DNA of 32,934 nucleotides, taken from positions 1 through 32,934 of the forward strand of contig JAMLJD010000051.1 of assembly GCA_023953775.1 (NCBI GenBank), in the 5' to 3' direction. Position 1 is the first letter of the stretch; the number at the start of each line of letters is the position of its first letter. The position numbers and the translations under genes are program-made. A model generated the notes under the pieces. It did no database searches, had not been told where the DNA came from, and was given only the letters and a program-made list of their open reading frames with translations. Below, piece after piece: positions 24,596 through 32,859 of this stretch. This stretch comes from Rhizobiaceae bacterium. Its GTDB lineage: Bacteria > Pseudomonadota > Alphaproteobacteria > Rhizobiales > Rhizobiaceae.

Positions 24596-24904
24596 ATGTG
24601 CGGCGAGGCCAAATCCGGGACGGCGCGCGGAACGGTTCTGATCGAGAATTCGCGCACGCGTGTCACCGAGTGGCGCTTCGCCGCGCGCGGAGACAACACC
24701 GGCTGGCACCGCCACGAGTTCGACTATGTGGTCGTGCCGCTGTTCGACGGAGCCCTGGAGCTTCACGAGCCGGGCGGCACGACGCGTCTCGCCGAACTGA
24801 GGAACGGCGTGCCCTACTTCCGCGAAACCGGCGTCGAGCACGACGTCGTCAACGCCAATGATTTCGAATGCGCCTTCATCGAGGTCGAGTTTCTCGATCG
24901 CTGA
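24596..24904 (+). CDS. Small cupin-domain protein
   Basis: A 102-residue single-domain cupin. The metal-binding pattern is H38 and H40 in GWHRHEFDY, with a later H82 in GVEHDVVN, and a characteristic central FDGALELHEPGG turn. ATG 24596 was chosen as the first start after the bioY stop (24588); the frame extends further upstream but would overlap bioY. There is no good ribosome-binding site, so translation may depend on coupling. Such proteins range from metal-dependent isomerases, dioxygenases and lyases to simple ligand-binding proteins; no closer call is possible. Its location between bioY and the molybdoenzyme genes suggests a step or regulatory role in the same pathway. Confidence 0.82.
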   Translation: MCGEAKSGTARGTVLIENSRTRVTEWRFAARGDNTGWHRHEFDYVVVPLFDGALELHEPGGTTRLAELRNGVPYFRETGVEHDVVNANDFECAFIEVEFLDR

Positions 24905-24981
24905 AGGATGGCGCATTGGCGGGACCGGCATGGCACGCGAAGCGTCCCGCCGTGCCGTCGATTGACACCCGGAGGCTTGCC

Positions 24982-25860
24982 ATGTCCCTTCAGATCGCGG
25001 CCGAGAACACGCCGGCCGTCACATTTGCGCGGTCCGTCGACGAAGCGCTCGCGCTGCTCGACAGGCATCGGGACGATACGCGCCTTGTCGCCGGCGCAAC
25101 CTGGTTGATGCGGGCGGAAAGCCGGGGTGAGAAGCTTCCGGCGTTGCTCGTCTCGCTGGAGCGGGTTGAAGGCGCCGGTGAAATCGCCGGTCGCGACGGC
25201 GGCTGGACGATCGGCCCGATGGTCACGCACGAGGCCCTGGCAGCCCGGTTCGGTTCGGCGGGCAGTTTGCGCGTTCTCGGGCAGGCGGCGGCCGATTCCG
25301 CCAATCCGGGCGTTCGGCGACTTGCGACGATCGGCGGGAACCTTGCCACGACGGACTTCGCCGCCGCCGACCTCGTTCCCGCGCTGCTTGCGCTCGACGC
25401 CACAATTGTCGTGGCGACGCCGGCCGGAACGGAAAGCCTGTCCGTCGAAGACTTCATCGCCGGCCGCGCCTCCCGGACGGGTCCGTTCGTCGTGACGGGG
25501 ATCGACCTCGACGATGCTGGAGGCCTGAGCGCCCATGCCCGCCTGACGATGCGCCGCGCCGGCGAGTATCCGGTGGCGATCGCGAGCGTTTCGGTACGGC
25601 TGGCCACGGATCAGCGGATCGAGGCGGCGAAGATCGCAATCGGTTCGGTCGAGCCGAGCGCCCGCCGCTGGCGCGAACTCGAGAAGACGCTCGTCGGCAA
25701 GAGGCTCGATCTCGCGGAAATCGAGGCCGCGGCGCGGGTCAGCCTGGCCTCGCTCGCGCCGCGCGACGGGGTCGACGCGCCCGCATGGTATCGGCTGGAG
25801 GTCGTTCCGCATCTCGTCCGCCAGGCCTTCGCGGACATCAGCAGCCAGGTCGGGGGATGA
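24982..25860 (+). CDS. FAD-binding (CoxM-like) subunit of a xanthine-dehydrogenase-family hydroxylase
   Basis: A 292-residue medium subunit. The FAD-binding signature appears as LVAGATWLMRAES near residues 34-46 and ATIGGNLATTDFAAADLVPA near 115-135, followed by the family's C-terminal domain (RAGEYPVAIASVSVRL). The AGATWLM motif replaces the more usual AGGTDLL, a modest departure. The ATG at 24982 has GGAGG six bases upstream; the longer frame to 24868 would overlap the cupin gene. With the next two genes it forms a complete FAD, 2Fe-2S and molybdenum hydroxylase that would pass electrons from the Mo centre through the iron-sulfur clusters to FAD. Confidence 0.93.
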   Translation: MSLQIAAENTPAVTFARSVDEALALLDRHRDDTRLVAGATWLMRAESRGEKLPALLVSLERVEGAGEIAGRDGGWTIGPMVTHEALAARFGSAGSLRVLGQAAADSANPGVRRLATIGGNLATTDFAAADLVPALLALDATIVVATPAGTESLSVEDFIAGRASRTGPFVVTGIDLDDAGGLSAHARLTMRRAGEYPVAIASVSVRLATDQRIEAAKIAIGSVEPSARRWRELEKTLVGKRLDLAEIEAAARVSLASLAPRDGVDAPAWYRLEVVPHLVRQAFADISSQVGG

Positions 25861-25864
25861 TCGG

Positions 25865-26335
25865 ATGACGGTGGAATTCGAGCTCAACGGCGAAACCGTC
25901 CGCTATGACGGCGATCCGCGAACGCCGCTTCTGCGGGTCCTTCGCGAGAGCTTCAGGTTCACGGGGGCAAAGGACGTCTGCGGGGAGGGCTTTTGCGGCG
26001 CCTGCACCGTTCACGTCGACGGGAAGGCCGTTCCGTCCTGCCTGCGCCCTGCCGGCCTTGTCGCCGGCCGCTCGGTGACCACCATCGAGGGGCTCGCCGG
26101 CCCCGAGCGGCCGCATGCGCTGCAGGCCGCGTTCGAGACGCATGACGTGGTCCAGTGCGGCATGTGCTTTCCGGGGATGGTGATGAGCCTTTCCGCGCTG
26201 CTGGGCGACAATCCCGCGCCGACGCGTGAGGAGGTCAAGCATGGCCTCGTGGGCAACATGTGCCGCTGCACCGGCTACGAACGGATCGTGGATGCGGTGA
26301 TGTCGCTGCAGGACAGCAGCGGGGCAAGGCCATGA
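25865..26335 (+). CDS. 2Fe-2S (CoxS-like) subunit of a xanthine-dehydrogenase-family hydroxylase
   Basis: A 156-residue small subunit with the two [2Fe-2S] domains of the family. The plant-ferredoxin-like N-terminal cluster is bound by cysteines in CGEGFCGACTVHV plus the downstream Cys of VPSCL. The C-terminal helical domain binds the second cluster through CGMCFPGMV and GNMCRCTGYE. All eight cluster cysteines can be seen. It starts 4 bp after the FAD subunit stop and overlaps the large subunit start by 4 bp (ATGA), so the three subunits are translationally coupled and presumably made in equal amounts. Confidence 0.95.
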   Translation: MTVEFELNGETVRYDGDPRTPLLRVLRESFRFTGAKDVCGEGFCGACTVHVDGKAVPSCLRPAGLVAGRSVTTIEGLAGPERPHALQAAFETHDVVQCGMCFPGMVMSLSALLGDNPAPTREEVKHGLVGNMCRCTGYERIVDAVMSLQDSSGARP

Positions 26336-28686
26336 GCGGCGGATACGATGCCTCGACGGCGGTGATGGACTATCCGCGCCGCGATGCGCGCGACAAGCTC
26401 GCCGGGCGGACACGCTATACGGTCGACCGTGCGGGGCAGGACACGTTGAAGGCCGTGCTGTTCCGCTCCGAGATCGCGGCCGGGCGGATCGTCCGCCTCG
26501 ACGTCGAAGCGGCGCGCCGCGCGCCGGGGGTGCGTGCCGTCGCGACCGCTGCCGATGCGCCCGGGCGGTTCGGTCTGGGCATTGCCGACCATGCCCTTTT
26601 CGCCAGCGACACGATCCGCCATTTCGGCGAACCCATTGCCGCCATTGCCGCCGACACGCTGGAACAGGCGAGGGCGGCGCTTGAACTGATCGAGCTCGAC
26701 GTGGAGCCGCTGCCGGCCTTGCTCACTATGGACGCCGCCCTGGCGAAGGACGCGCGCGAGATCCATCCCGGCTGGCGGGACTACGAGATATTGCTGCAAG
26801 GCGCCAGGCGGGGCGGCAATGTCGCGTGGGAGGCAACCGTCATGCGCGGCGACACCGATGCCGCCTTTGCCCGCGACGACGTCACCATCGTCGAGGGCTG
26901 CTATCGTGTCGGCAGGCAAAGCCATGTTCCCTTCGAGCCGCGCGCGGTCAATGCCCGCTTCGAGGACGGCCGGTTCGACATCGAGACCTCGACGCAGGTG
27001 CCCTGGACCGTCCGCGCCGTCACGGCGCGGGCGCTTGGCGTCCCGGACTCCCATGTCAGGGTGACGGTGCCGGCTGTCGGCGGCGGCTTCGGCCTGAAGT
27101 TCGACTGCACCCTCGAGCCCTACGCGGCGATCCTCGCCAAGAAGGCCCGCCGCAGCGTTTCGCTGGTCAATTCGAGACGGGAAGAACAATTGACCTGCCT
27201 GTGCCGGGAGAACGCCGAGATACGGATCCGCTCGGCCGTCACGGCCGATGGCGGCATTGTCGGCCGCGAGGCCACCGTGCTGATGGACTGCGGCGCCTAT
27301 GGCGGCGAGCAGGTCTTCCTGACCACGATGACGGCGCACACGCTGGGTGGCAATTACCGCGTCGGCGCGATGAGGCTGGCAAGCCTTGCCGTCTACACCA
27401 ACACCCAGCCGAACGGCGCCTTCCGCGCCTGCAACGGCGTCTACAACACCTTCGCGCTGGAACGGCACACCGACGAGATCTGCGCGGCGATCGGGATGGA
27501 TCCGATCGAGTTCCGCCGCCGCAACGTCATCGGCGACGGCGATCTCGGCGCGACCGGGCAGGTCTTCGAGGGCAACGTGCTGCGGCCGATGCTTGAACGC
27601 ATGGTCGAGAAATATCCCGCCGGCGTCCCCACCGCCCCGGTTGCGGAGGGATGGCTGCGCGGCCGCGCGACCACCGTCGGCACATGGTTCGTCTTCGTTG
27701 GCCCGTCGGCCGCGACGGTCAATCTCAACGCGGACGGCAGCGCGACGCTGGTCACCTCCGGCGTCGAGATCGGCTCCGGGTCGATGATGCAGTCGCTGCC
27801 GCAGATCGTCGCCTCGGAACTCGGCATCGACCCCGATGCGGTGATCGTCAAGGCCGCCGATACCGATGCCTCCGGGCGCGACCTCGGCGTCGGCGGCGGC
27901 CGCCAGACCGTGTCGCTCGGGGCGGCGAGCGCGCAGGCCTGTGCGGAGGTGCGGCGAAAGCTGCTCGCCGTCGCCGCCGAGTTGCTGCAGACCGATGCCT
28001 CGCGCCTCGTCCTGAAGGCCGGGCGGGTGGAGGCGGCCGGCGGATCGGGCGGCTCCGTCGCGCTGGTCGACGTGATCGCGCGCGCCGAGGCGACCGTCGG
28101 GCCCGTCTCGGGCAGCGGCGCGTTCACCGCGCCGGGGGTGGCCGCGATGCCCGGTTGCGCGGCGGGCCATTTCATCGACGCGATCGACATCCCGGTCTTC
28201 GCCGTGCACGACTGCGAGCTCGATATCGAGGTCGCCACCGGTCGCATCGTCGTCCGCAACTATCGTGTCATCCAGGATGTGGGCCGGGCGATCAATCCGC
28301 GTGCGATCCGCAGCCAGGTCCAGGGCGGCGTCGTCCAGGGGCTGGGCTACGCGCTGCATGAGGAAATCACCATCAACGAGGACGGCTGTTTCGACCAGTC
28401 GGGCTTCGAGACCTACCGCATCCCGCTGGCCGGGGACGTCGTCGCCGTCGATCTCGAGATCTTCGAGGGCGCACCCTCGATCGGTCCGCTCGGGACGAAG
28501 GGCGCGGGCGAGGTGCCCATCCTCAACGTCGGCGCGACGATCGCCTGCGCGGTTGCCAATGCGACCGGCAAGCCGGTCTCGGAACTGCCGCTGACCCCGC
28601 CGCGGGTGCTGTCGCTGCTGCGGGGAAGGGCGCCGGAGGTCGAGCTGGACCACATCAACCGGAACTGGCGCGACAACCTCTGTTAG
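26332..28686 (+). CDS. Molybdopterin-binding (CoxL-like) catalytic subunit of a xanthine-dehydrogenase-family hydroxylase
   Basis: A 784-residue catalytic subunit that holds the molybdenum cofactor and hydroxylates a carbon next to a ring nitrogen or a similar electron-poor position using water-derived oxygen. Family motifs are GGGFGLKFD (from residue 250), GAFRACNGVYN, GVGGGRQTVSLG and the catalytic glutamate E727 in GTKGAGEVP. The carbon monoxide dehydrogenase active-site loop containing Cys (AYRCSFR-like) is absent, so it is not a CO dehydrogenase. The GAFRACNG motif differs from the common GAFRGxG, which may reflect substrate specificity. Its position after the Pxp and biotin genes suggests that it acts on a nitrogen heterocycle or cyclic imine to give the lactam opened by PxpABC; the substrate is not determined. 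Confidence 0.94.
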   Translation: MSGGYDASTAVMDYPRRDARDKLAGRTRYTVDRAGQDTLKAVLFRSEIAAGRIVRLDVEAARRAPGVRAVATAADAPGRFGLGIADHALFASDTIRHFGEPIAAIAADTLEQARAALELIELDVEPLPALLTMDAALAKDAREIHPGWRDYEILLQGARRGGNVAWEATVMRGDTDAAFARDDVTIVEGCYRVGRQSHVPFEPRAVNARFEDGRFDIETSTQVPWTVRAVTARALGVPDSHVRVTVPAVGGGFGLKFDCTLEPYAAILAKKARRSVSLVNSRREEQLTCLCRENAEIRIRSAVTADGGIVGREATVLMDCGAYGGEQVFLTTMTAHTLGGNYRVGAMRLASLAVYTNTQPNGAFRACNGVYNTFALERHTDEICAAIGMDPIEFRRRNVIGDGDLGATGQVFEGNVLRPMLERMVEKYPAGVPTAPVAEGWLRGRATTVGTWFVFVGPSAATVNLNADGSATLVTSGVEIGSGSMMQSLPQIVASELGIDPDAVIVKAADTDASGRDLGVGGGRQTVSLGAASAQACAEVRRKLLAVAAELLQTDASRLVLKAGRVEAAGGSGGSVALVDVIARAEATVGPVSGSGAFTAPGVAAMPGCAAGHFIDAIDIPVFAVHDCELDIEVATGRIVVRNYRVIQDVGRAINPRAIRSQVQGGVVQGLGYALHEEITINEDGCFDQSGFETYRIPLAGDVVAVDLEIFEGAPSIGPLGTKGAGEVPILNVGATIACAVANATGKPVSELPLTPPRVLSLLRGRAPEVELDHINRNWRDNLC

Positions 28687-28717
28687 AGCAATTCCAGCAA
28701 CATGCGCGGCGGTTGCC

Positions 28718-29704
28718 TTAGGCCATCCCGCGTCCGGCAGGGCGCGCGCCGGCCTCGTGCTCGAAATCGGCGATCGCGCGCTTGATCCAGGTTTCGAACC
28801 GCGAGATGCGCCCGTCCGGCGCGGCCGCGTTCGCGGTGAGCAGATAGTATCCGCCGACCCTGATGTCGGTATCGAAGAGTTCCACCAGACGGCCTTCGGC
28901 GATTTCGCGCGCGACCATGAGATTGCTGGTCAGCGCGACCCCCTGTCCCGCCATCGCGGCATCGAAGCCGAGATTGGCGTCCCACAATCGCGGCCCGGTC
29001 AGCGTGCGCTGGATCTCGATGCCGGCCTGCTCGAACCAAGTCGACCACTGGGCGTAGGATTCCTCGTGGATCAGCGGCAGGCGGGTCAGCTCTTCCGGCG
29101 ACCCGGGCATGCCGTGCCGCGCCAACCAGGCCGGGCTGGCGACGGGAAACATGCGCGGCTGCAGCAGCGGAACGGCGCGGTCCGGCAGGGCGTCGAAAGC
29201 CCCGAAGCCGATCATCAGGTCGGCCTCGCCGCGAACGAAATCCGGGCTCCGGTCGACCGCGCGCAAGAGCACTTCGCCGGACGAAATCGCCTCGCGGATT
29301 TCTTCCAGGCGCGGAATGAGCCAGCGCGTCGCCAGGCCCGGTATGCACCAGATGTGGAACTCGTCCTTGCCCGCCTTCGACCGCAACTGCGCCGCCGTGC
29401 CGGCGATCGACCGGAATGCCGCCGTGGTCGTCGCGAACAGGGATTGGCCTTCCGGCGTCAGCGTGACGCCGCGCGGACCCGCGACGAGCAGTTCCCAGCC
29501 GATCCACGCTTCCAGGTTCTGGATGTGCCTGCTGACCACGGTGTGGCTGATGCCGATGTCGCTCGCCGCCTTCCGCATGCTCCCGGTACGCCCGGTCGCT
29601 TCGAATGCGCGCAGCATCACCAGCGGCGGGAGCCTGCCGGCCAGCGGCCGGTCGGGGTCGAAATGCGTGCTGCGGCGGTTTCGCGATGTCGCTGTCTTTG
29701 CCAT
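28718..29704 (-). CDS. LysR-family (GcvA-like) regulator, probable controller of gabT-gabD
   Basis: A 328-residue LysR regulator of the GcvA-like group: LPPLVMLRAFEATGRTGSMR, then KAASDIGISHTVVSRHIQNL and ELLVAGPRGVTLTPEGQ in the N-terminal domain, followed by the effector-binding domain. A Lys/Arg-rich tail of about 25 residues precedes the HTH. The ATG at 29704 is preferred over a GTG at 29740; neither has a strong ribosome-binding site, and the GTG lies inside an inverted repeat that looks like an operator. It converges on the molybdoenzyme large subunit gene, whose stop codon is 31 bp away, and is divergent from gabT, so it probably controls gabT-gabD and perhaps other genes of the island. 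Confidence 0.92.
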   Translation of the reverse strand: MAKTATSRNRRSTHFDPDRPLAGRLPPLVMLRAFEATGRTGSMRKAASDIGISHTVVSRHIQNLEAWIGWELLVAGPRGVTLTPEGQSLFATTTAAFRSIAGTAAQLRSKAGKDEFHIWCIPGLATRWLIPRLEEIREAISSGEVLLRAVDRSPDFVRGEADLMIGFGAFDALPDRAVPLLQPRMFPVASPAWLARHGMPGSPEELTRLPLIHEESYAQWSTWFEQAGIEIQRTLTGPRLWDANLGFDAAMAGQGVALTSNLMVAREIAEGRLVELFDTDIRVGGYYLLTANAAAPDGRISRFETWIKRAIADFEHEAGARPAGRGMA

Positions 29705-29719
29705 GGGGCGGCTTCTTCG

Positions 29720-29740
29720 GTGGTGCTTTGAAGGCACCAC
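29720..29740. promoter_or_regulatory. Inverted repeat between lysR and gabT, candidate operator
   Basis: A perfect 7-bp inverted repeat GTGGTGC-N7-GCACCAC (29720-29740) lies in the 118-bp spacer between the divergent lysR and gabT genes. Its size and position fit a LysR binding site controlling both directions. No T-tract follows, so a terminator is unlikely. Confidence 0.5.
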
Positions 29741-29822
29741 AGTAGCACAGTCAACCTGATACCAGAAGTGCTGGCTCCACGCCTATTCTCGATGCGAATT
29801 CCAGAGCTTGGAGCATATCCGG

Positions 29823-31115
29823 ATGACCAACACCGACTTGCAGAACCGCCGAACCGCCGCCGTTCCGCGCGGCATCGCGACAGCCTATCCCCGGTTCGCG
29901 GCCCGCGCCGAGAATGCCGAGATCTGGGACGTCGACGGCAATCGTTATGTCGATTTTGCCGGCGGCATAGCGGTCCTCAACACAGGCCACCGCCATCCCC
30001 GCGTCATCGAGGCGGTCAAGCGGCAGCTCGACGCCTACACCCACACCGCTTTCCAGATCCTGCCCTACGAGCCCTATGTCGAGGTGTGCGAGCGGCTTGC
30101 GGCGATGGCGCCGATCGACGACGCCAAGGCGATCCTGTTTTCGACCGGCGCCGAGGCGGTCGAAAATGCGGTCAAGATCGCACGCGCCGCGACCGGCCGG
30201 CCAGGCGTGATCGCCTTCACCGGCGGCTTTCACGGCCGCACGTCACTGACGATGGCCCTGACCGGCAAGGTCGCCCCTTACAAGATCAAGTTCGGCATTT
30301 CGCCGGCCGGCGTCTATCACGTGCCGTTTCCCGTCCCCCAGCATGGAACGACCGTCGAGCAGTCGCTGAAGGCGCTCGACTATCTGTTCCGCGCCGATAT
30401 CGGTCCCGACAACGTCGCTGCCATCATCATCGAGCCGGTGCAGGGCGAAGGCGGGTTCCATCCAGCGCCGGCCGACCTGTTGCGCGAGCTCCGGGCGCTT
30501 TGCGACACGCACGGCATCCTGCTGATTGCCGACGAGGTGCAGACGGGCTTCGCACGCACGGGCAGAATGTTTGGCGTCGAGCATTCCGGCGTCCGGCCGG
30601 ACCTGATGACGGTCGCCAAGTCGATGGCCGGCGGCTTCCCGCTGTCGGGCGTTGTCGGCCGGGCCGGGGTGATGGATGCCGCCGAGCCTGGTGGTCTTGG
30701 TGGCACCTATGCCGGCAGCCCCGTCGCATGTGCCGCGGCCCTCGCGGTGATGGACGTGATCGCCGACGAAAAGCTCGTCGAGCGCGCCACTATCATCGGT
30801 GACAGGATCAGGAAGCGCCTCGAGGCGATCGCGGTCCGCAACGACACCGTGCCGGTTGCCGCGATCCGCGGACCCGGTGCGATGGTCGCCTTCGATATCG
30901 TCGCGGAAGGCGGCGGCTCGACGCCCGATGCCGACGCGACAAGGCGGACCTGCCAGGCGGCGCTCGATGCCGGGCTCGTGCTTTTGTCGTGCGGCGTCTA
31001 CGGCAACACCATCCGCATTCTCAACCCGCTGACGATCTCCGACGCCATTCTCGACGAGGGGCTCGACAAGCTCGAGACCGCGCTGAAGGCGGCGCGGGTC
31101 GCCGGAAAGGAATAG
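29823..31115 (+). CDS. gabT: 4-aminobutyrate-type aminotransferase (class III)
   Basis: A 430-residue PLP-dependent class III aminotransferase, closest in style to GabT, which converts 4-aminobutyrate and 2-oxoglutarate to succinate semialdehyde and glutamate. Visible are the N-terminal VDFAGGIAVLNTGHRHP, the FSTGAEAVENAVKIAR cofactor-phosphate segment, GGFHGRT, the IADEVQTGFARTG motif whose Asp contacts the PLP ring nitrogen, and the Schiff-base lysine K266 in TVAKSMAGG. ATG 29823 has GGAG ten bases upstream; a TTG at 29808 is less likely. It is 4 bp from gabD, so the pair is an operon. In the setting of this island the amino donor may be the omega-amino acid released by lactam opening rather than GABA itself. 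Confidence 0.93.
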   Translation: MTNTDLQNRRTAAVPRGIATAYPRFAARAENAEIWDVDGNRYVDFAGGIAVLNTGHRHPRVIEAVKRQLDAYTHTAFQILPYEPYVEVCERLAAMAPIDDAKAILFSTGAEAVENAVKIARAATGRPGVIAFTGGFHGRTSLTMALTGKVAPYKIKFGISPAGVYHVPFPVPQHGTTVEQSLKALDYLFRADIGPDNVAAIIIEPVQGEGGFHPAPADLLRELRALCDTHGILLIADEVQTGFARTGRMFGVEHSGVRPDLMTVAKSMAGGFPLSGVVGRAGVMDAAEPGGLGGTYAGSPVACAAALAVMDVIADEKLVERATIIGDRIRKRLEAIAVRNDTVPVAAIRGPGAMVAFDIVAEGGGSTPDADATRRTCQAALDAGLVLLSCGVYGNTIRILNPLTISDAILDEGLDKLETALKAARVAGKE

Positions 31116-31119
31116 CATC

Positions 31120-32571
31120 ATGCGGGCCTTGAAGGATGGTTCCCTGCTCAGGCAGCAGGCCTTCGTCGACGGCGTGTTCACAGGCGAGCCGGCATTGCCG
31201 GTGATCAACCCTGCCAATGGCGAGGCGATCGCCGCCGTTCCGGATTTCGGCGCGGCCGAGGCGGAGCGCGCCGTCGACGCGGCCGCTGCGGCGTTCAGTC
31301 CGTGGGCGGCAAGGACGGCAAAGGAGCGCAGCGCCATAGTGCGGCGCTGGTTCGATCTGGTCGTCGCCAATCGCGAGGATCTGGCGATCATCCTCACCAG
31401 CGAGCAGGGCAAGCCCTATGCCGAGGCGCTGGGCGAGATCGACTACGCGGCGTCCTACATCGAATTCTATGCCGAGGAAGCCAAGCGCGTGTCGGGCGAG
31501 ATCCTGCCATCGCATCGCGCCGACGCCCGCATCACGGTGTTTCGCCAGCCGATCGGCGTGGTCGCGGCGATCACGCCGTGGAACTTCCCGGCGGCGATGA
31601 TCACCCGCAAGATCGCACCGGCGCTCGCCGTCGGCTGCACGGTGGTCGTCAAGCCAGCCCCGGAGACGCCGTTGACCGCGCTGGCGTTGGCCGAGCTTGC
31701 CCATCGCGCCGGCTTTCCGGACGGTACGATCAACGTCGTCACGGGCGACGCCGTCGCGATCGGCAAGGTGCTGACGACGCACCGCGCCGTCAGGCTGGTC
31801 GGATTCACCGGTTCCACGCCGGTCGGCAAGATCCTGATGCAGCAGGCCGCCGGGACGGTGAAGAAGGTGGCGCTCGAGCTTGGCGGCAACGCACCCTTCA
31901 TCGTCTTCGACGACGCCGATCTCGACGCCGCGGTCGAAGGCGCCATGGTCTCCAAGTTCCGCAACATGGGGCAGACCTGCGTCTGCACCAACCGCTTCTA
32001 TGCGCAGGCGGGTATTCACGACCGTTTTGTCGAGCGGCTCGGCGAACGCATGCGCGATCTCGCGGTGGGTGACGGTTTCGCCGACGGCATCGTCCAGGGA
32101 CCGCTGATCACCGAGGCCGCCGTCGCCAAGGTCGAGGCGCACATTTCCGATGCCGTCGCGATGGGCGCATCGGTGGTCACCGGCGGCAAGCGGCATGGCC
32201 TCGGACACACTTTCTTCGAGCCGACGCTCCTGACCGGCGCGCGCGCTGGCATGAGATTAGCCCGTGAGGAGACGTTCGGGCCGCTCGCCGCGGTGTTCCG
32301 CTTCGAGACCGAGGACGAGGTCGTGGCCGCCGCCAACGACACGGACAGCGGCCTTGCCGCCTATTTCTACACCCGCGATGTCGGGCGGATCTTCCGTGTC
32401 ATGGAGGCGCTCGAATACGGCATGGTCGGGATCAACACGGGCCTCATCTCGACCGAGATGGCGCCGTTCGGCGGCATCAAGGAAAGCGGCAACTCCCGCG
32501 AGGGCTCGCACTACGGCATCGAGGAATTCACCGAGATCAAATACGGTTGCATAGCCGGCCTGGGCGCCTGA
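31120..32571 (+). CDS. gabD: Succinate-semialdehyde dehydrogenase (NAD(P)+)
   Basis: A 483-residue aldehyde dehydrogenase of the GabD group oxidising succinate semialdehyde to succinate. Catalytic residues are N155 in PWNFPAAM, E253 in LELGGNAPF and C287 in GQTCVCTNRFY, where the second Cys two residues on is a GabD-like feature. The GFTGSTPVGK coenzyme loop and the C-terminal PFGGIKESGNSREGS are standard. It directly follows gabT. A related medium-chain semialdehyde could be the true substrate if the upstream lactam is not 2-pyrrolidone. Confidence 0.95.
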   Translation: MRALKDGSLLRQQAFVDGVFTGEPALPVINPANGEAIAAVPDFGAAEAERAVDAAAAAFSPWAARTAKERSAIVRRWFDLVVANREDLAIILTSEQGKPYAEALGEIDYAASYIEFYAEEAKRVSGEILPSHRADARITVFRQPIGVVAAITPWNFPAAMITRKIAPALAVGCTVVVKPAPETPLTALALAELAHRAGFPDGTINVVTGDAVAIGKVLTTHRAVRLVGFTGSTPVGKILMQQAAGTVKKVALELGGNAPFIVFDDADLDAAVEGAMVSKFRNMGQTCVCTNRFYAQAGIHDRFVERLGERMRDLAVGDGFADGIVQGPLITEAAVAKVEAHISDAVAMGASVVTGGKRHGLGHTFFEPTLLTGARAGMRLAREETFGPLAAVFRFETEDEVVAAANDTDSGLAAYFYTRDVGRIFRVMEALEYGMVGINTGLISTEMAPFGGIKESGNSREGSHYGIEEFTEIKYGCIAGLGA

Positions 32572-32859
32572 CCCCAATCGGTCTGCCGCATTAACAGCGA
32601 AGCGCGTCGACGTCGCCGGCGATTACGGTCGATCACGGCGTTCGAAGCCGTCAGGCCGATCAACGACGCTGCCGTATTGGCGGAACCAATGCAGCGGCCG
32701 TGAATTTAGCTGAGGCAGACAGAACGCCAGGCAGCGGTGGTCGCGGCGCCGTTCCGGCCCCGCCGCCTTGGCCGTACGGGGATGCAAACGGCGCGCACGC
32801 TGCACGCATCGTCCGTTCGGCGCGAACGCGGTGACCAACGCAAACGGAAGGAGAATCGC
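32572..32859. other. Gene-free spacer downstream of gabD
   Basis: This 288-bp stretch contains no convincing gene; minus-strand frames here are Arg/Pro/Cys-rich with no family features and no ribosome-binding site. I see no strong terminator after gabD. It ends with a good ribosome-binding site (AGGAG, 32849-32853) for the next gene. Confidence 0.5.

Noticed and set aside
26275..28653. A 792-codon minus-strand frame opposite the molybdoenzyme large subunit
   Set aside because: It is His/Arg/Asp-rich and motif-free, and the opposite strand carries all catalytic motifs of the known family.
26332..28686. Aerobic carbon monoxide dehydrogenase large subunit
   Set aside because: The Cys-containing active-site loop that defines form I CoxL is not present; only the wider xanthine dehydrogenase family is supported.
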